Assembly: GCF_038397725.1 (NCBI RefSeq)
Contig: NZ_CP151634.1
Coordinates: 2,852,001-2,916,000 of the forward strand
DNA length: 64,000 bases
Source of the DNA: Microbacterium sp. LWO13-1.2
GTDB taxonomy: Bacteria > Actinomycetota > Actinomycetes > Actinomycetales > Microbacteriaceae
Direction of reading: 5' to 3'
Below the pieces are notes generated by a model. That model was given only the letters and a program-made list of their open reading frames with translations. It made no database searches and had not been told where the DNA came from. Shown here piece after piece: positions 50,121-59,602 of the stretch (positions are counted from its first letter, which is position 1; each line of letters begins with the position of its first letter). The translations under genes were made by a program, and so were the position numbers.

Positions 50121-50153
50121 GTCGAACGGGTGTCGAGCGGATGTCGAGGGGAG
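50121..50153. repeat. Three 11-base direct repeats in the fabF leader
   Basis: GTCGAACGGGT, GTCGAGCGGAT and GTCGAGGGGAG follow one another exactly (period 11, one helical turn) between acpP and fabF. They could bind a protein on one DNA face or be a chance GC-rich duplication. Confidence 0.4.
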
Positions 50154-50159
50154 GCAGGA

Positions 50160-50195
50160 AGGATGCCACCCCGCGCAGGGCGGAGGTGGCATCCT
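50160..50195 (-). terminator. Hairpin between acpP and fabF
   Basis: The 11-base arms 50160-50170 and 50185-50195 are perfect complements, with a further small inner stem. No T-tract follows on the minus strand. It may be a partial terminator or a stabiliser of the acpP message. Confidence 0.6.
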
Positions 50196-50201
50196 GCAGT
50201 A

Positions 50202-50450
50202 TTACTCCTGGCCCGCGACGATGAAGTTCACAGCATCGCCGACGGTCTTGAGGTTCTTGACCTCGTCGTCGGGGATGGTGACGCCGAACTTCTCCTCGGC
50301 ATTGACGACGATCGTCATCATCGAGATCGAGTCGATGTCGAGGTCGTCGGTGAACGACTTCTCGAGTGCGACCTCGTCTGCGGAGATGCCGGTCTCGTCG
50401 GTGATGAGCTCTGCGAGGCCAGCGAGGACCTCATCGTTGGTGAAAGCCAT
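50202..50450 (-). CDS. acpP: Acyl carrier protein
   Basis: Small acidic carrier (82 residues) that holds growing acyl chains on phosphopantetheine attached to Ser41. The attachment motif is DIDSISM, where many ACPs have DSL. Helices I to IV of the family are evident (VLAGLAELITDETG, KNLKTVGDAVNFI). It is located between fabH and fabF as in other actinobacterial fab operons. The ATG follows AAAGAGGAAG. The hairpin behind it could raise its level relative to fabF, which fits its high demand. Confidence 0.96.
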   Translation of the reverse strand: MAFTNDEVLAGLAELITDETGISADEVALEKSFTDDLDIDSISMMTIVVNAEEKFGVTIPDDEVKNLKTVGDAVNFIVAGQE

Positions 50451-50517
50451 GTGGTCTTCCTCTTTCTTGCGGGTTGTATTCGGAACCGTGGAACAGTCTA
50501 GAGAAGGTCGGGCGTTC

Positions 50518-51519
50518 TCAGGGGAGGACGACGACCTGTGCGGCGAACACGAGTCCGGCGCCGAAGCCGATCTGCAGCGCCAACCCGCCGGACAGCTCGG
50601 GGTGCTCGGCCATCAGGCGGTGGCTCGCCAACGGGATGGAGGCCGCCGAGGTGTTGCCCGTCGTCTCGATGTCGCGCGCGATGACCGTGGTCTCCGGCAG
50701 CTTCAGCTGCTTGGCGAACTCGTCGATGATGCGCAGGTTGGCCTGATGCGGGATGAAGGCTGCAAGGTCGGATGCCTCGATCCCTGCCTTCTCCAGCGCC
50801 TGGCGGGCGACCTTCGCCATCTCCCACACCGCCCAGCGGAACACCGTTGGTCCTTCTTGACGCAGGGTGGGCCATGGCGCGACGCCGTCGCGGAAGTCCG
50901 TGAGGGTGTGGTTCATGCCGACGGCATCCGCCTTGGAGCCGTCGGACCCCCATACGGCCGGGGCGATTCCCGGTGTGTCGCTGGGGCCGATGAGGGCGGC
51001 GCCGGCGCCGTCGCCGAGGAGGAACGAAATGCTGCGATCGGTCGGGTCAACCACGTCGGACAGCTTCTCGGTGCCGATGACCAGGGCATAGCGAGCGGCC
51101 CCGGCCCGGATGAGCGCGTCGGCCTGCGTCACTGCGTAGGCGTAACCGGCGCACGCGGCGTTGATGTCATAGGCGGCCGCCGGGTTCGATCCGACGCGAT
51201 CGGCGACGATGGCGGACACCGAGGGAGTCTGCTTGGGGTTGCTGATGGTGGCGACGATCACCAGGTCGATCTGGTCGGCGGGAACTCCGGCCTTCTCGAT
51301 CGCCTCCGTCGCAGCGGCGGTCGCGAGATCGATCGCATCGGTCTCCTTGACCGCACGGGTGCGCGTGATGATGCCGGTGCGCTGCTGGATCCACTCGTCG
51401 CTGGAATCGATCGGGCCGACGAGGTCGTCGTTCGGCACGGCGATCTCGCCGCGAGCCGCGCCGAAGGAGTAGATCCGCGTGAACGCGGGACCCGTGATCT
51501 GAGTCAGCGTCGGGCTCAT
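50518..51519 (-). CDS. fabH: Beta-ketoacyl-ACP synthase III
   Basis: Starts fatty acid synthesis by condensing an acyl-CoA with malonyl-ACP; in these bacteria, branched primers are typical. It has 333 residues. The active Cys123 is in DINAACAGYAYAV, the histidine is in FIPHQANLRI, and the asparagine is in ETTGNTSAASIPLA. SSDEWIQQRTGI near residue 39 is conserved. The start is the ATG at 51517-51519, which overlaps the fabD stop as ATGA. An in-frame upstream extension overlaps fabD and is arginine-rich junk. Confidence 0.95.
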   Translation of the reverse strand: MSPTLTQITGPAFTRIYSFGAARGEIAVPNDDLVGPIDSSDEWIQQRTGIITRTRAVKETDAIDLATAAATEAIEKAGVPADQIDLVIVATISNPKQTPSVSAIVADRVGSNPAAAYDINAACAGYAYAVTQADALIRAGAARYALVIGTEKLSDVVDPTDRSISFLLGDGAGAALIGPSDTPGIAPAVWGSDGSKADAVGMNHTLTDFRDGVAPWPTLRQEGPTVFRWAVWEMAKVARQALEKAGIEASDLAAFIPHQANLRIIDEFAKQLKLPETTVIARDIETTGNTSAASIPLASHRLMAEHPELSGGLALQIGFGAGLVFAAQVVVLP

Positions 51520-52436
51520 GCGGCTTCTCCATTCAGCAGCGCGACGGCCGCATCGAGGTCTTCGGGGGTCTTCACGGCGACCGTCGGCACACCGCGCAGG
51601 CCGCGCTTGGCGAGGCCCGTCAGGGCGCCGGCGGGCGCGAGTTCGATGAGTCCGGTGATGCCCTGCTCGGCGAACGACGCCATGCACAGATCCCAGCGCA
51701 CCGGCGAGGAGACCTGATCGACGAGGTAGTCGAGAGCCTGGACGCCGCTGTTGACCACGGAACCGTCACGATTCGTCCAGAGAGTGATCTGGGGATCGGC
51801 GGGCGTGACCGTGTCGACGGCATCGCGGAGGGCGGCGACGGCCGATGCCATGTACGCGGTGTGGAACGCCCCGGCGACCTGCAGCGCAATGACGCGGGTT
51901 CCCTTAACCGGCTCCGCGGCGAGAGCGGCGAGCGCGGGGAGGGCGCCGGCGACGACCAGCTGGCCACCGCCGTTGTAGTTCGCGGGGGAGAGGTCCAGTT
52001 CGGCGAGTCGTTCCAGCACAGCCTGCTCGTCGCCACCGAGGACGGCGCTCATGCCGGTCGGGGTCTGGGCGGCGGCATCCGCCATCGCACGGCCGCGGAT
52101 GCCGACCAGACGCATTCCGGTCTCGGCGTCGAGAACCCCGCTGCCGACGAGTGCGGCGATCTCTCCGACCGAGTGGCCGGCGATGCCGTCGGCCGAGCGT
52201 CCGGCGCGGGCGGCCAGGGCGTCTGCGGCGATCAGTGATGCCGCGACGATGAGCGGCTGTGCGACGCGCGTGTCACGAATCGTGTCGGCATCCGAGACGG
52301 TGCCGTGCTCGTGCAGATCGACGCCGGCGGCTTCGGAATAGCCGGCGAGGCGCTCGGCCGCACCGTCCAACTCAAGCCACGGAGAGAGGAAACCGGGGGT
52401 CTGCGAACCCTGACCTGGGCATACGACGACAATCAC
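51516..52436 (-). CDS. fabD: Malonyl-CoA:ACP transacylase
   Basis: Loads malonyl groups onto ACP. It has 306 residues. CPGQGSQTPGFL is near the N terminus, the nucleophile Ser89 is in GHSVGE, and an AFHTAYM stretch carries the catalytic His. It is the first gene of the fab operon. The GTG at 52434-52436 lies 6 bases from CAGACT on the minus strand and has no good Shine-Dalgarno sequence, so a leaderless start is likely. In Streptomyces the neighbouring FasR activates this operon by binding its promoter; the 94-base gap here is the expected target. Confidence 0.94.
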   Translation of the reverse strand: MIVVVCPGQGSQTPGFLSPWLELDGAAERLAGYSEAAGVDLHEHGTVSDADTIRDTRVAQPLIVAASLIAADALAARAGRSADGIAGHSVGEIAALVGSGVLDAETGMRLVGIRGRAMADAAAQTPTGMSAVLGGDEQAVLERLAELDLSPANYNGGGQLVVAGALPALAALAAEPVKGTRVIALQVAGAFHTAYMASAVAALRDAVDTVTPADPQITLWTNRDGSVVNSGVQALDYLVDQVSSPVRWDLCMASFAEQGITGLIELAPAGALTGLAKRGLRGVPTVAVKTPEDLDAAVALLNGEAA

Positions 52437-52442
52437 ACCCCC

Positions 52443-52448
52443 AGTCTG
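52443..52448 (-). promoter_or_regulatory. -10-like hexamer of the fab operon
   Basis: The minus strand reads CAGACT with 6 bases to the fabD GTG. The region 52449-52530 upstream is the likely place for FasR binding, but I see no clear inverted repeat in it. Confidence 0.4.
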
Positions 52449-52530
52449 CCAATGATCGGGGGCGAGCGGTGGATGATCCATCACAAGATTGCGAGAAACC
52501 CTTGTGTGTGGCGCACAGTACCCGCGGGTC

Positions 52531-53757
52531 TCAGCGCGGGGTGCGGCGCAACCCGGGACGGCGCCGTACCTGATCGGCGGCGCCGATGGAACCGAGGATC
52601 AGCGCGGTCTGCAGGATCAACGCCTCGCGGGGCCCCGTGGCGTCCCAGCCAATGACCTCGCTGACGCGCTTGAGACGGTATCGGACCGTGTTCGGATGCA
52701 CGAACAGCTCGCGGGCCGTCGCCTCGAGGGAGCGGCCGTTGTCGAGGTAGCTCCACAGGGTGGTCACGAGGTCGGTCGAATGTGCCTGCAGCGGGCGGAA
52801 GATGCGTTCGATCAAGGTCTGCTTCGCGAGAGGGTCGCCGGCGAGGGCGCGCTCGGGGAGCAGATCGTCGGCCTCGACCGGGCGCGGGGCGCTCCGCCAG
52901 GCACGGGCCACCGCGAAACCGGCGAGTGCGGCGCGAGCGCTCTGGCTGGCATCCACGAGAGCGGCGACAGCGGGGCCGAGCACGACGTAGCCAGGGCCGA
53001 ACAACGGCTCCAGGCGGGCGGCGATCTCCAGGAACGCCAGCTCGTCGTCTTCTTCCTCGTTCTCGTGACCCGCGATGCGCGCGCGACCGAGCACGAGGAC
53101 GAGACGGGAACCCTGCACCCCGATCAGCACGTCGACGGCGAGCTTCCTGGCGGTTCGGCGCACCTGGTCGACGTCGAACTGCGGAGGAGTCGTGCCCACG
53201 AGGACGGCGACCTCTCCGTGACCGTGCCAGCCGAGAGCGGCGATCCGGCTGGGCAGCTCCTCATCGGCTTCACCGGTGAGGATCGAGTCGACGACCAGCG
53301 CTTCGAGGCGTGCGTCCCAGAGTCCGCGGGCTTCCGCGGCGCGGGCGTACACGTCGGCGGCGGCGAAAGCGACGTCGCGTGAATACAGCAGGATCGCCTC
53401 ACGGATGCTGTCGCCCCTGCCGGCGACGCGCTCCTCGGTGACTTCGACCGTCACGCGGATCAGTTGCAGCGTCTGCTGAAGGCTGACGCTGCGCAACAGC
53501 TCCCGCGGCGCCGCGGCGAAGATGTCCGCCGCGATCCAGGGGGTCGAGGTCGGGTCGTCGTACCACTGGATGAACGACGTGATGCCGGCCTGAGCCACCA
53601 GCCCGACCGCAGAGCGGCGGGCCGGTGGCATATCGGCGTACCACGGGAGGGTGTCCTCGAGCCGCTTGATCGTCACCGAGGCGATGTCGCCGGAGATCCG
53701 GCGCAGCCAGGTGAGAGTTGCGGCCTTGTCCATGGCCGTGCGGGACGAACCTGTCAC
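52531..53757 (-). CDS. fasR: PucR/CdaR-type regulator FasR
   Basis: A 408-residue regulator with a C-terminal PucR helix-turn-helix (SLEATARELFVHPNTVRYRLKRVSEVIG) and a GGDEF-like central domain. It is encoded immediately upstream of fabD, where Streptomyces SCO2386 (FasR) activates the fab operon and Rv3208-unrelated PucR genes sit in mycobacteria near Rv2242. I call it FasR from family plus position. The start is uncertain: GTG 53757, used here, or ATG 53733; neither has a strong Shine-Dalgarno sequence. It lies 7 bases behind the aceE stop. Confidence 0.88.
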   Translation of the reverse strand: MTGSSRTAMDKAATLTWLRRISGDIASVTIKRLEDTLPWYADMPPARRSAVGLVAQAGITSFIQWYDDPTSTPWIAADIFAAAPRELLRSVSLQQTLQLIRVTVEVTEERVAGRGDSIREAILLYSRDVAFAAADVYARAAEARGLWDARLEALVVDSILTGEADEELPSRIAALGWHGHGEVAVLVGTTPPQFDVDQVRRTARKLAVDVLIGVQGSRLVLVLGRARIAGHENEEEDDELAFLEIAARLEPLFGPGYVVLGPAVAALVDASQSARAALAGFAVARAWRSAPRPVEADDLLPERALAGDPLAKQTLIERIFRPLQAHSTDLVTTLWSYLDNGRSLEATARELFVHPNTVRYRLKRVSEVIGWDATGPREALILQTALILGSIGAADQVRRRPGLRRTPR

Positions 53758-53764
53758 CGAGAGC

Positions 53765-56491
53765 TCAGCTCTCGCCGCCCGCGTTGCCGCTGGTCCCGGC
53801 GTTCACGTCGTGCAGTCGATACTTCTCGATGGCCTGAGCGGCGAGCGAACGATCGACGACGCCGTCGTCGGCAAGCGACTGCAGCGTGCGCACCACGATC
53901 GACGGGCCGTCGATCTTGAAGAAGCGACGCGCTGCCGCGCGCGTGTCGGAGAAGCCGAACGTGTCGGCTCCGAGCGTCGCGTACCGCTGCGGCACCCACG
54001 GGCGGATCTGATCCTGCACGGCGTGCATGAAGTCACTGACCGCGACGACCGGTCCCTGAGCATCCCGCAGCTTCTCGGTGAGGTAGGCCGTCCGCGGCTG
54101 CTCGTTCGGGTACAGGAAGTTGTGCTCGTCGGCGGCGAGGCCGTCGCGGCGCAGCTCGGTCCACGACGTGACCGACCAGACATCTGCGACGACACCCCAG
54201 TCGTTCTTCAACAGCTCCTGGGCCTCGAGCGCCCAGGGCAGACCGACGCCGGAGGCGAACAGCTGCGCGCGGTGTCCTTCGCCGGTGCCCTCGGAGACGC
54301 GGTGGATGCCACGGACGATGCCATCGACATCGACGTTCTCCGGCTCGACCGGCTGAACGATCGGCTCGTTGTACAGAGTGATGTAGTACATCACGTTCGG
54401 GTCGGGGTGGTTCCCGCCGTACATGCGCTCGAGTCCGGTACGCACGATGTGCGCGATCTCGTAGCCGTATGCCGGGTCGTAGGAGACCGTGGCGGGGTTC
54501 GTCGAGGCGAGCAGGTGTGAGTGCCCGTCCGCGTGCTGCAGCCCCTCACCGGTGAGCGTCGTGCGACCGGCTGTGGCGCCCATGATGAATCCGCGGGCCA
54601 TCTGGTCGGCAGCAGCCCACTGGGCGTCTCCGGTGCGCTGGAAGCCGAACATCGAGTAGAAGATGTAGATCGGGATCAGCGGCTCGCCGTGCGTGGCGTA
54701 CGACGTTCCGGTCGCGGTGAAGGCGGCGAGAGCGCCCGCTTCGTTGATGCCGACGTGGATGATCTGGCCCTGCGGGCTCTCCTTGTAGGCGAGGAGCAGC
54801 TCACGGTCGACCGACGTGTAGTGCTGGCCGTTCGGGTTGTAGATCTTCGCCGTCGGGAAGTACGCGTCCATGCCGAAGGTGCGTGCCTCGTCCGGGATGA
54901 TCGGCACGATGCGGTGACCGAAGTCCTTGGACCGCAGGAGGTCCTTCAGCAGTCGGACGAACGCCATCGTCGTGGCGATCTCCTGCGAGCCGGAGCCCTT
55001 CTTGGGGAGGGCGTACGCGGAGTCATCCGGAAGCGACAGCCCGACATGCGTGGAGCGGCGCTCCGGCAGGTATCCGCCGAGGTTCTTGCGTCGTTCCAGC
55101 ATGTACTGGATGGTCTCGTCCTGAGCGCCCGGGTTGTAGTACGGGGGCAGGTACGGGTTCTCCTCGAGCTGCGCATCCGTGATCGGGATGTGCATCGTGT
55201 CGCGGAACGTCTTGAGGTTGTCCAGCGTCATCTTCTTCATCTGATGGGTCGCGTTGCGGCCCTCGAAGTGCGGACCCAGGCCGTAGCCCTTGACCGTCTT
55301 CGCCAGGATGACGGTCGGCTGGCCCTTGTGCTCGACGGCGGCCTTGTACGCGGCGTACACCTTGCGGTAGTCGTGGCCACCGCGCTTGAGCTGCCAGATC
55401 TGGTCATCGGTGTAGTCCTTGACCAGGGCGGCTGCGCGCTCGTCACGGCCGAAGAAGTGCTCGCGGATGTAGGCGCCGGACTCCGTCTTGAAGGTCTGGT
55501 AGTCGCCGTCCGGAGTGACGTTCATGATGTTCAGCAGCGCACCCTCGGTGTCGCGTGCGAGCAGGTCATCCCATTCGCGGCCCCAGACCACCTTGATGAC
55601 GTTCCAGCCGGCGCCGCGGAAGAACGACTCCAGCTCTTGGACGATCTTGCCGTTGCCGCGGACCGGGCCGTCGAGGCGCTGCAGGTTGCAGTTGATCACG
55701 AAGTTCAGGTTGTCCAGGCCCTCGTTCGCGGCGACCTGGAGCTGACCACGGCTCTCGACCTCGTCCATCTCGCCGTCGCCGAGGAACGCCCACACCTGAG
55801 ATGCGGAGGTGTCCTTGATGCCGCGGTTCTCCAGGTACTTGTTCGACATGGCCTGGTAGATCGCGTTGATCGGGCCGAGGCCCATCGACACGGTCGGGAA
55901 CTGCCAGTAGTCCGACATCTGGCGCGGGTGCGGGTAGGACGGGATGCCGAACGGCGCACGGGACTGCTCCTGACGGAAACCGTCGAGGTTGTCCTCGCTC
56001 AGCCGGCCCTCGAGGAAGGAACGGGCGTAGATCCCGGGGGAGGCGTGACCCTGGACGAAGATCTGGTCTGCGCCGCCGGGGTTGTCCGCACCGCGGAAGA
56101 AGTGGTTGAAGCCGACCTCGTAGAGCGCGGCCGACGATGCGTAGGTGGAGATGTGGCCGCCGACGCCGATGCCGGGACGCTGCGCGCGGTGCACCATGAC
56201 AGCGGCGTTCCAGCGCATCCAGGCGCGGTAGCGGCGCTCGACGTCTTCATCGCCGGGGAAGTCGGGCTCGTTCTCCGAGGCGATGGTGTTGATGTAGTCC
56301 GTGGTCGGGACCATCGGCACGTTGAGGTGCAGCTCCTTCGAGCGCTTGAGAAGGCTGAGCATGATCTCGCGGCCACGTCCGTGGCCCTTCGAGTCCACCA
56401 GCTCGTCGAGCGACTGCTGCCACTCACCGGTCTCTTCCGGATCGCTGTCGAGGGGGCCCTGGGAGTACGGATCCTGGTCGTGGACGGTCAC
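53765..56491 (-). CDS. aceE: Pyruvate dehydrogenase E1 component, homodimeric type
   Basis: Thiamine diphosphate enzyme that decarboxylates pyruvate and passes the acetyl group to the E2 lipoyl domain, feeding acetyl-CoA into fatty acid synthesis. It has 908 residues, normal for AceE. The N-terminal region has [22 protein letters not shown], and the ThDP/Mg motif GDGEMDE is at 238-244. The GTG at 56489-56491 follows AAAGG at 7 bases. The E2 and E3 genes are not in the window. Its location next to fasR and the fab operon matches Rv2241. Confidence 0.96.
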   Translation of the reverse strand: MTVHDQDPYSQGPLDSDPEETGEWQQSLDELVDSKGHGRGREIMLSLLKRSKELHLNVPMVPTTDYINTIASENEPDFPGDEDVERRYRAWMRWNAAVMVHRAQRPGIGVGGHISTYASSAALYEVGFNHFFRGADNPGGADQIFVQGHASPGIYARSFLEGRLSEDNLDGFRQEQSRAPFGIPSYPHPRQMSDYWQFPTVSMGLGPINAIYQAMSNKYLENRGIKDTSASQVWAFLGDGEMDEVESRGQLQVAANEGLDNLNFVINCNLQRLDGPVRGNGKIVQELESFFRGAGWNVIKVVWGREWDDLLARDTEGALLNIMNVTPDGDYQTFKTESGAYIREHFFGRDERAAALVKDYTDDQIWQLKRGGHDYRKVYAAYKAAVEHKGQPTVILAKTVKGYGLGPHFEGRNATHQMKKMTLDNLKTFRDTMHIPITDAQLEENPYLPPYYNPGAQDETIQYMLERRKNLGGYLPERRSTHVGLSLPDDSAYALPKKGSGSQEIATTMAFVRLLKDLLRSKDFGHRIVPIIPDEARTFGMDAYFPTAKIYNPNGQHYTSVDRELLLAYKESPQGQIIHVGINEAGALAAFTATGTSYATHGEPLIPIYIFYSMFGFQRTGDAQWAAADQMARGFIMGATAGRTTLTGEGLQHADGHSHLLASTNPATVSYDPAYGYEIAHIVRTGLERMYGGNHPDPNVMYYITLYNEPIVQPVEPENVDVDGIVRGIHRVSEGTGEGHRAQLFASGVGLPWALEAQELLKNDWGVVADVWSVTSWTELRRDGLAADEHNFLYPNEQPRTAYLTEKLRDAQGPVVAVSDFMHAVQDQIRPWVPQRYATLGADTFGFSDTRAAARRFFKIDGPSIVVRTLQSLADDGVVDRSLAAQAIEKYRLHDVNAGTSGNAGGES

Positions 56492-56644
56492 GGTGGAGCC
56501 TTTCGTCAAGCTGGCGGTTCTCGCCGGGAAACGGGAAGCGACGCGGGGGAGTCTTGTCGACTCGACACAACGCACGCCGGAATCAGCCTAGCCCTCTTCT
56601 ACGACGACGCGGATCACTGTGGCATGGATAGACTGATCGGGTCA

Positions 56645-56720
56645 GGGCCTTTAGCTCAGCTGGTAGAGCGCCACGTTTACACCGTGGATGTCGTCGGTTC
56701 GATCCCGGCAGGGCCCACCA
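56645..56720 (+). tRNA. tRNA-Val(UAC)
   Basis: A 76-base tRNA with encoded CCA. The acceptor stem GGGCCTT pairs with AGGGCCC (one G-U pair). The D arm is AGCTCAGCTGGTAGAGC, and the anticodon arm CCACG-TTTACAC-CGTGG has anticodon TAC. The T arm holds GGTTCGATCCC. It is divergent from aceE. No integrase or duplicated 3' end follows, so it is not an occupied integration site. Confidence 0.95.
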
Positions 56721-56793
56721 CAGTTCCTCGTTGCACTGAGATCGCCTGCTCCGCCGGGAGTGCGGACAGAGCTGCACCTGCGAGGATCGAACG

Positions 56794-57360
56794 GTGACTG
56801 AAATCCCGCTCTGGCTCCGACCGACTTCCGCAGGCTGGCGTGTCGTCGTGGACGACGACCGTACGCATATGGACGTGCTGGACCCCGCCGGTGCTCGACA
56901 GGCTCGCGTGCCGATCAAACCGACGGAGACCTTCACCGGACCCTTCGCCGACAGGATGAACTCCACGACGAACAAGGCGTTCGAAGACAACGGGCCGCAG
57001 CTCACGTTCGCCCGAAGACCTGTTCCGTTCGAACTGCCCGGCAGCGGTGACACCGGAACTCTGACGCCGGGTGCGGCGGACGGGAAGCGTTCGACCAAGA
57101 GCATCGTGATCGAGCTCCGAGGCCGGCACTACGTCTTGCGCCACACCTCGAGCAGCAAGGCCGACGTGCTCCGCGACGGCTCCCTGATCGTCACGTTCTC
57201 GAAGGGACGTCAGAACGGCGTGCTTCAGTACCTTCGCACCGACCTTGTCGGACTGGATGCGACGGACGAGATCGCCCTCACCATCTTCGAGAAGCTGGGT
57301 CGCCCAGGCCGCGCCGGGGCGATATCCGACTTCTTCACTGCCCTGTCGAACCTGTCCTGA
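56794..57360 (+). CDS. Conserved hypothetical protein
   Basis: A 188-residue soluble protein without signal peptide or membrane segment. It starts with an immunoglobulin-like or beta-rich region (WLRPTSAGWRVVVDDDRTHMDVLD). The C-terminal half has alternating beta-strands (SIVIELRGRHYVLRHTSSSKADVL, GSLIVTFSKG) and ends in a helix. I cannot name a family. The GTG start follows GAACG and has only a weak upstream element (GAGGAT, 6 bases before). It lies between tRNA-Val and the epimerase gene, 19 bases apart from the latter, and may be cotranscribed with it. Confidence 0.7.
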   Translation: MTEIPLWLRPTSAGWRVVVDDDRTHMDVLDPAGARQARVPIKPTETFTGPFADRMNSTTNKAFEDNGPQLTFARRPVPFELPGSGDTGTLTPGAADGKRSTKSIVIELRGRHYVLRHTSSSKADVLRDGSLIVTFSKGRQNGVLQYLRTDLVGLDATDEIALTIFEKLGRPGRAGAISDFFTALSNLS

Positions 57361-57379
57361 CGTACCGGGAGGAAGCACC

Positions 57380-58267
57380 ATGAAACGTCGCATTGTCATC
57401 AGCGGAGCATCCGGTCTGATCGGCTCCGCGCTCTCAGACTCGTTGCGCGCCGACGGCGCGGAAGTGACGACACTCGTGCGTCGCCCACCGCGCGATGGTT
57501 CTGAGATCCAGTGGGCGCCGGGGGAGCATCCGCTCCACGCCGATATCCTCGCCGGGGCTGACGCCGTCGTCGCGCTCGGCGGTGCCAGCGTCGGCCGGCT
57601 GCCGTGGACGCGGGCTTACCGGCGAGAACTCGTCCGCTCCCGCCTGCAGGCCACTGGCTCGCTCGCCACCGCGTTGCGCGCCCTGGGAGCCGATGCTCCG
57701 GCTTTCGTCTCCGCGTCTGCCGTGGGCTACTACGGCTCGGCGCCGAGCGCCGTTCTCGACGAGAGCTCGGCGGCCGGCGACACATTCCTCGCGAAGCTCT
57801 GCGTCCGCTGGGAGGATGAGGCACGGCGCGCGGGCGACGACGTCAGGGTCGCCCTGTTGCGCACCGCACCCGTCATCCACCCACGCGGCGTGCTCAAGCC
57901 CCTGATCACTCTCACCAGGCTCGGCATCTCCGGCCCGCTTGGGACGGGCACCCAGGTCTGGCCGTGGATCTCGCTCGATGACGAGGTGCGGGCGATCCGG
58001 CACGTCATCGACGAGCAGCTGGACGGACCGGTCAACCTAACGGGACCCACAGCAGCCACCGCGAACGACATCGGACGCGCCCTGGCCCGAAAGATGAATC
58101 GGCCGTTCTGGCTACCCGCTCCCGCGTGGGCGCTACGTTTCGGACTCGGAGCGGCCGCGGATTCCCTGCTCCTCTCCGACGCCGACGTGCGACCGGCCGC
58201 TCTGGAGAAGTCGGGCTTCCGCTTCACGCACGTGACAGCGCAGGAGGCCGTCGACGCCGCGGTCTGA
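57380..58267 (+). CDS. TIGR01777-type NAD(P)-binding epimerase-like protein
   Basis: A 295-residue extended-SDR protein of the TIGR01777 family. The dinucleotide-binding GASGLIGS is at 8-15. SASAVGYYGS carries the conserved serine and tyrosine (Tyr in the YYG motif), and WPWISLDDEVRAI marks the C-terminal domain. Function is not established. Homologues include E. coli YfcH and mycobacterial Rv2216, the latter from the same chromosomal block as aceE and glnA2. The ATG follows GGGAGGAAG. It converges on the aldo/keto reductase gene with 17 bases between. Confidence 0.88.
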   Translation: MKRRIVISGASGLIGSALSDSLRADGAEVTTLVRRPPRDGSEIQWAPGEHPLHADILAGADAVVALGGASVGRLPWTRAYRRELVRSRLQATGSLATALRALGADAPAFVSASAVGYYGSAPSAVLDESSAAGDTFLAKLCVRWEDEARRAGDDVRVALLRTAPVIHPRGVLKPLITLTRLGISGPLGTGTQVWPWISLDDEVRAIRHVIDEQLDGPVNLTGPTAATANDIGRALARKMNRPFWLPAPAWALRFGLGAAADSLLLSDADVRPAALEKSGFRFTHVTAQEAVDAAV

Positions 58268-58284
58268 CGAGGGTCGACGGCCTG

Positions 58285-59136
58285 CTACGACTCCTCGTGC
58301 GTCGCCGGATCCCCGTTGAACAGTCGTCCGTCAGGCCTGCCCAGCGCCGTGATCGCCGCGACCTCGGCATCGTCGAGGACGACGGCTGCCGCGGCGAGGT
58401 TTGCGACCTGGTGCTCCACCGACGAAGCCTTCGGAATCGCCACCGTGCCCCGGGCGACGTGCCACGCGAGCACGGCCTGAGCAGGGCTGATGCCGTGCGC
58501 CGAGGCGATCTCCCCGATGATCGGCTCGGCGAGTACGTCTTGACCTCGCCCGATCGGACTCCATGCCTCGGTGAGGATTCCGCGTTCCCGGTGGTACGCG
58601 AGCTGCTCCTCCTGTGGGAAGTACGGATGCACCTCGATCTGATTCACAACGGGGCGGACCCCTGTCTCGTTCTCGATGCGCTCCAGGTGCTCCGGCAGGA
58701 AGTTGGACACGCCGATCTGGCGCACGGTGCCGCGTTCCTGAGCCTCCACGAGGGCCGTCCAGGCCTGCAGGTACTCGTCCTGCGCAGGATTCGGCCAGTG
58801 GATGAGATGCAGATCGGTGACGCCGACGCCGAGCCGGAAGCGGCTCTCTTCGACACTCGTGCGGGCACGCGCTACGGGGTGGTGCCGACCGGGGAGTTTC
58901 GTGGTGACGATGATCTCGCCTCGGTCCACTCCGGAATCCCTGACACCCTGACCGACGGCGCCTTCGTTCTCGTAGTTGAAGGCGGAGTCGACGAGTCGGT
59001 AACCGGCGTCGAGGGCGCCGGCCACTGCGGCCGCACCGGCTTCGCCGTTCAAGCGATATGTCCCGAGGCCGATCGCGGGGAGAGCGAAGCCGTTGTGGGC
59101 GGCAAACAGGGGGACGGTGACGGGCTGAGTGCTCAC
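58285..59136 (-). CDS. Aldo/keto reductase
   Basis: NADPH-dependent carbonyl reductase of 283 residues with the TIM-barrel fold of AKR family 5-like bacterial enzymes. The catalytic tetrad is Asp50, Tyr55, Lys80 and His113 (VDSAFNY, TTKLPGR, LIHWPNP). The cofactor motif is IPKASS near residue 234, with GVSNF in the barrel. It resembles 2,5-diketo-gluconate reductases, but the natural substrate is unknown. The GTG start follows AAGGAG. It is divergent from the YchJ-type gene. Confidence 0.92.
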   Translation of the reverse strand: MSTQPVTVPLFAAHNGFALPAIGLGTYRLNGEAGAAAVAGALDAGYRLVDSAFNYENEGAVGQGVRDSGVDRGEIIVTTKLPGRHHPVARARTSVEESRFRLGVGVTDLHLIHWPNPAQDEYLQAWTALVEAQERGTVRQIGVSNFLPEHLERIENETGVRPVVNQIEVHPYFPQEEQLAYHRERGILTEAWSPIGRGQDVLAEPIIGEIASAHGISPAQAVLAWHVARGTVAIPKASSVEHQVANLAAAAVVLDDAEVAAITALGRPDGRLFNGDPATHEES

Positions 59137-59167
59137 GGTGCTCCTTCGAGGCGGACTGGCTTCAGCG

Positions 59168-59173
59168 TACGCT
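59168..59173 (+). promoter_or_regulatory. -10-like hexamer for leaderless ychJ-type gene
   Basis: TACGCT with a 6-base gap to the ATG at 59180; no Shine-Dalgarno sequence. Confidence 0.45.
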
Positions 59174-59179
59174 GGGGCG

Positions 59180-59602
59180 ATGGTCTCAGCAGGTGACGTT
59201 GCCCCAGATGACCGCTGCCCCTGCTTCTCGGGAGATCTCTACCGCGGATGCTGCGGTCCACTGCTGGAAGGCGCATCCGCCCCGACGGCTGTCCGCCTGA
59301 TGCGCTCGCGATATACGGCCTTCGCGGTCGGCGATGCCGAGTACCTCCTGGCGACCTGGCATCCGTCCACGAGACCGCTACGCGTCGAGATCGACGACGA
59401 ACTGGTCTGGCGCCGGCTCGTCGTCCTGGAAACGGTCGCGGGCGGACCGTTCGACCGGGAAGGCGTCGTCGAGTTCGAGGCGCTCTGGCGACAGGGCGAC
59501 GAACGCGGCGTGATGCACGAGCGCAGCCGGTTCGTGCGGGAAGACCGTCGCTGGCTGTACGTCGACGGCGGTGTCGCGCCAGCGACTAGGTTGGAAGGGT
59601 GA
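59180..59602 (+). CDS. YchJ-family protein with SEC-C-like zinc motif
   Basis: A 140-residue UPF0225/YchJ-type protein. The N-terminal SEC-C-like motif is RCPCFSGDLYRGCCGPLL (Cys13, Cys15, Cys24, Cys25), followed by the YchJ core LMRSRYTAFAVGDAEYLLATWHP. An NTF2-like beta region (VVEFEALWR, HERSRFVRED-RRWLYVDG) follows. Function is unknown. The start is the ATG 6 bases after TACGCT. Its stop overlaps the zinc-ribbon gene start as GTGA. Confidence 0.9.
   Translation: MVSAGDVAPDDRCPCFSGDLYRGCCGPLLEGASAPTAVRLMRSRYTAFAVGDAEYLLATWHPSTRPLRVEIDDELVWRRLVVLETVAGGPFDREGVVEFEALWRQGDERGVMHERSRFVREDRRWLYVDGGVAPATRLEG
59587..59592 (+). promoter_or_regulatory. -10-like hexamer within ychJ end, for the zinc-ribbon gene
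   Basis: TAGGTT with a 6-base gap to the GTG at 59599, inside the last codons of the preceding gene. It could start a separate leaderless transcript. Confidence 0.35.

Noticed and set aside
50121..50153. PHO box (PhoP direct repeats)
   Set aside because: The 11-base period fits, but the units (GTCGARCGGRT) do not match the GTTCACC-type consensus.
56645..56800. Integration site or genomic island at tRNA-Val
   Set aside because: No integrase, no duplicated tRNA end and only conserved core genes follow.
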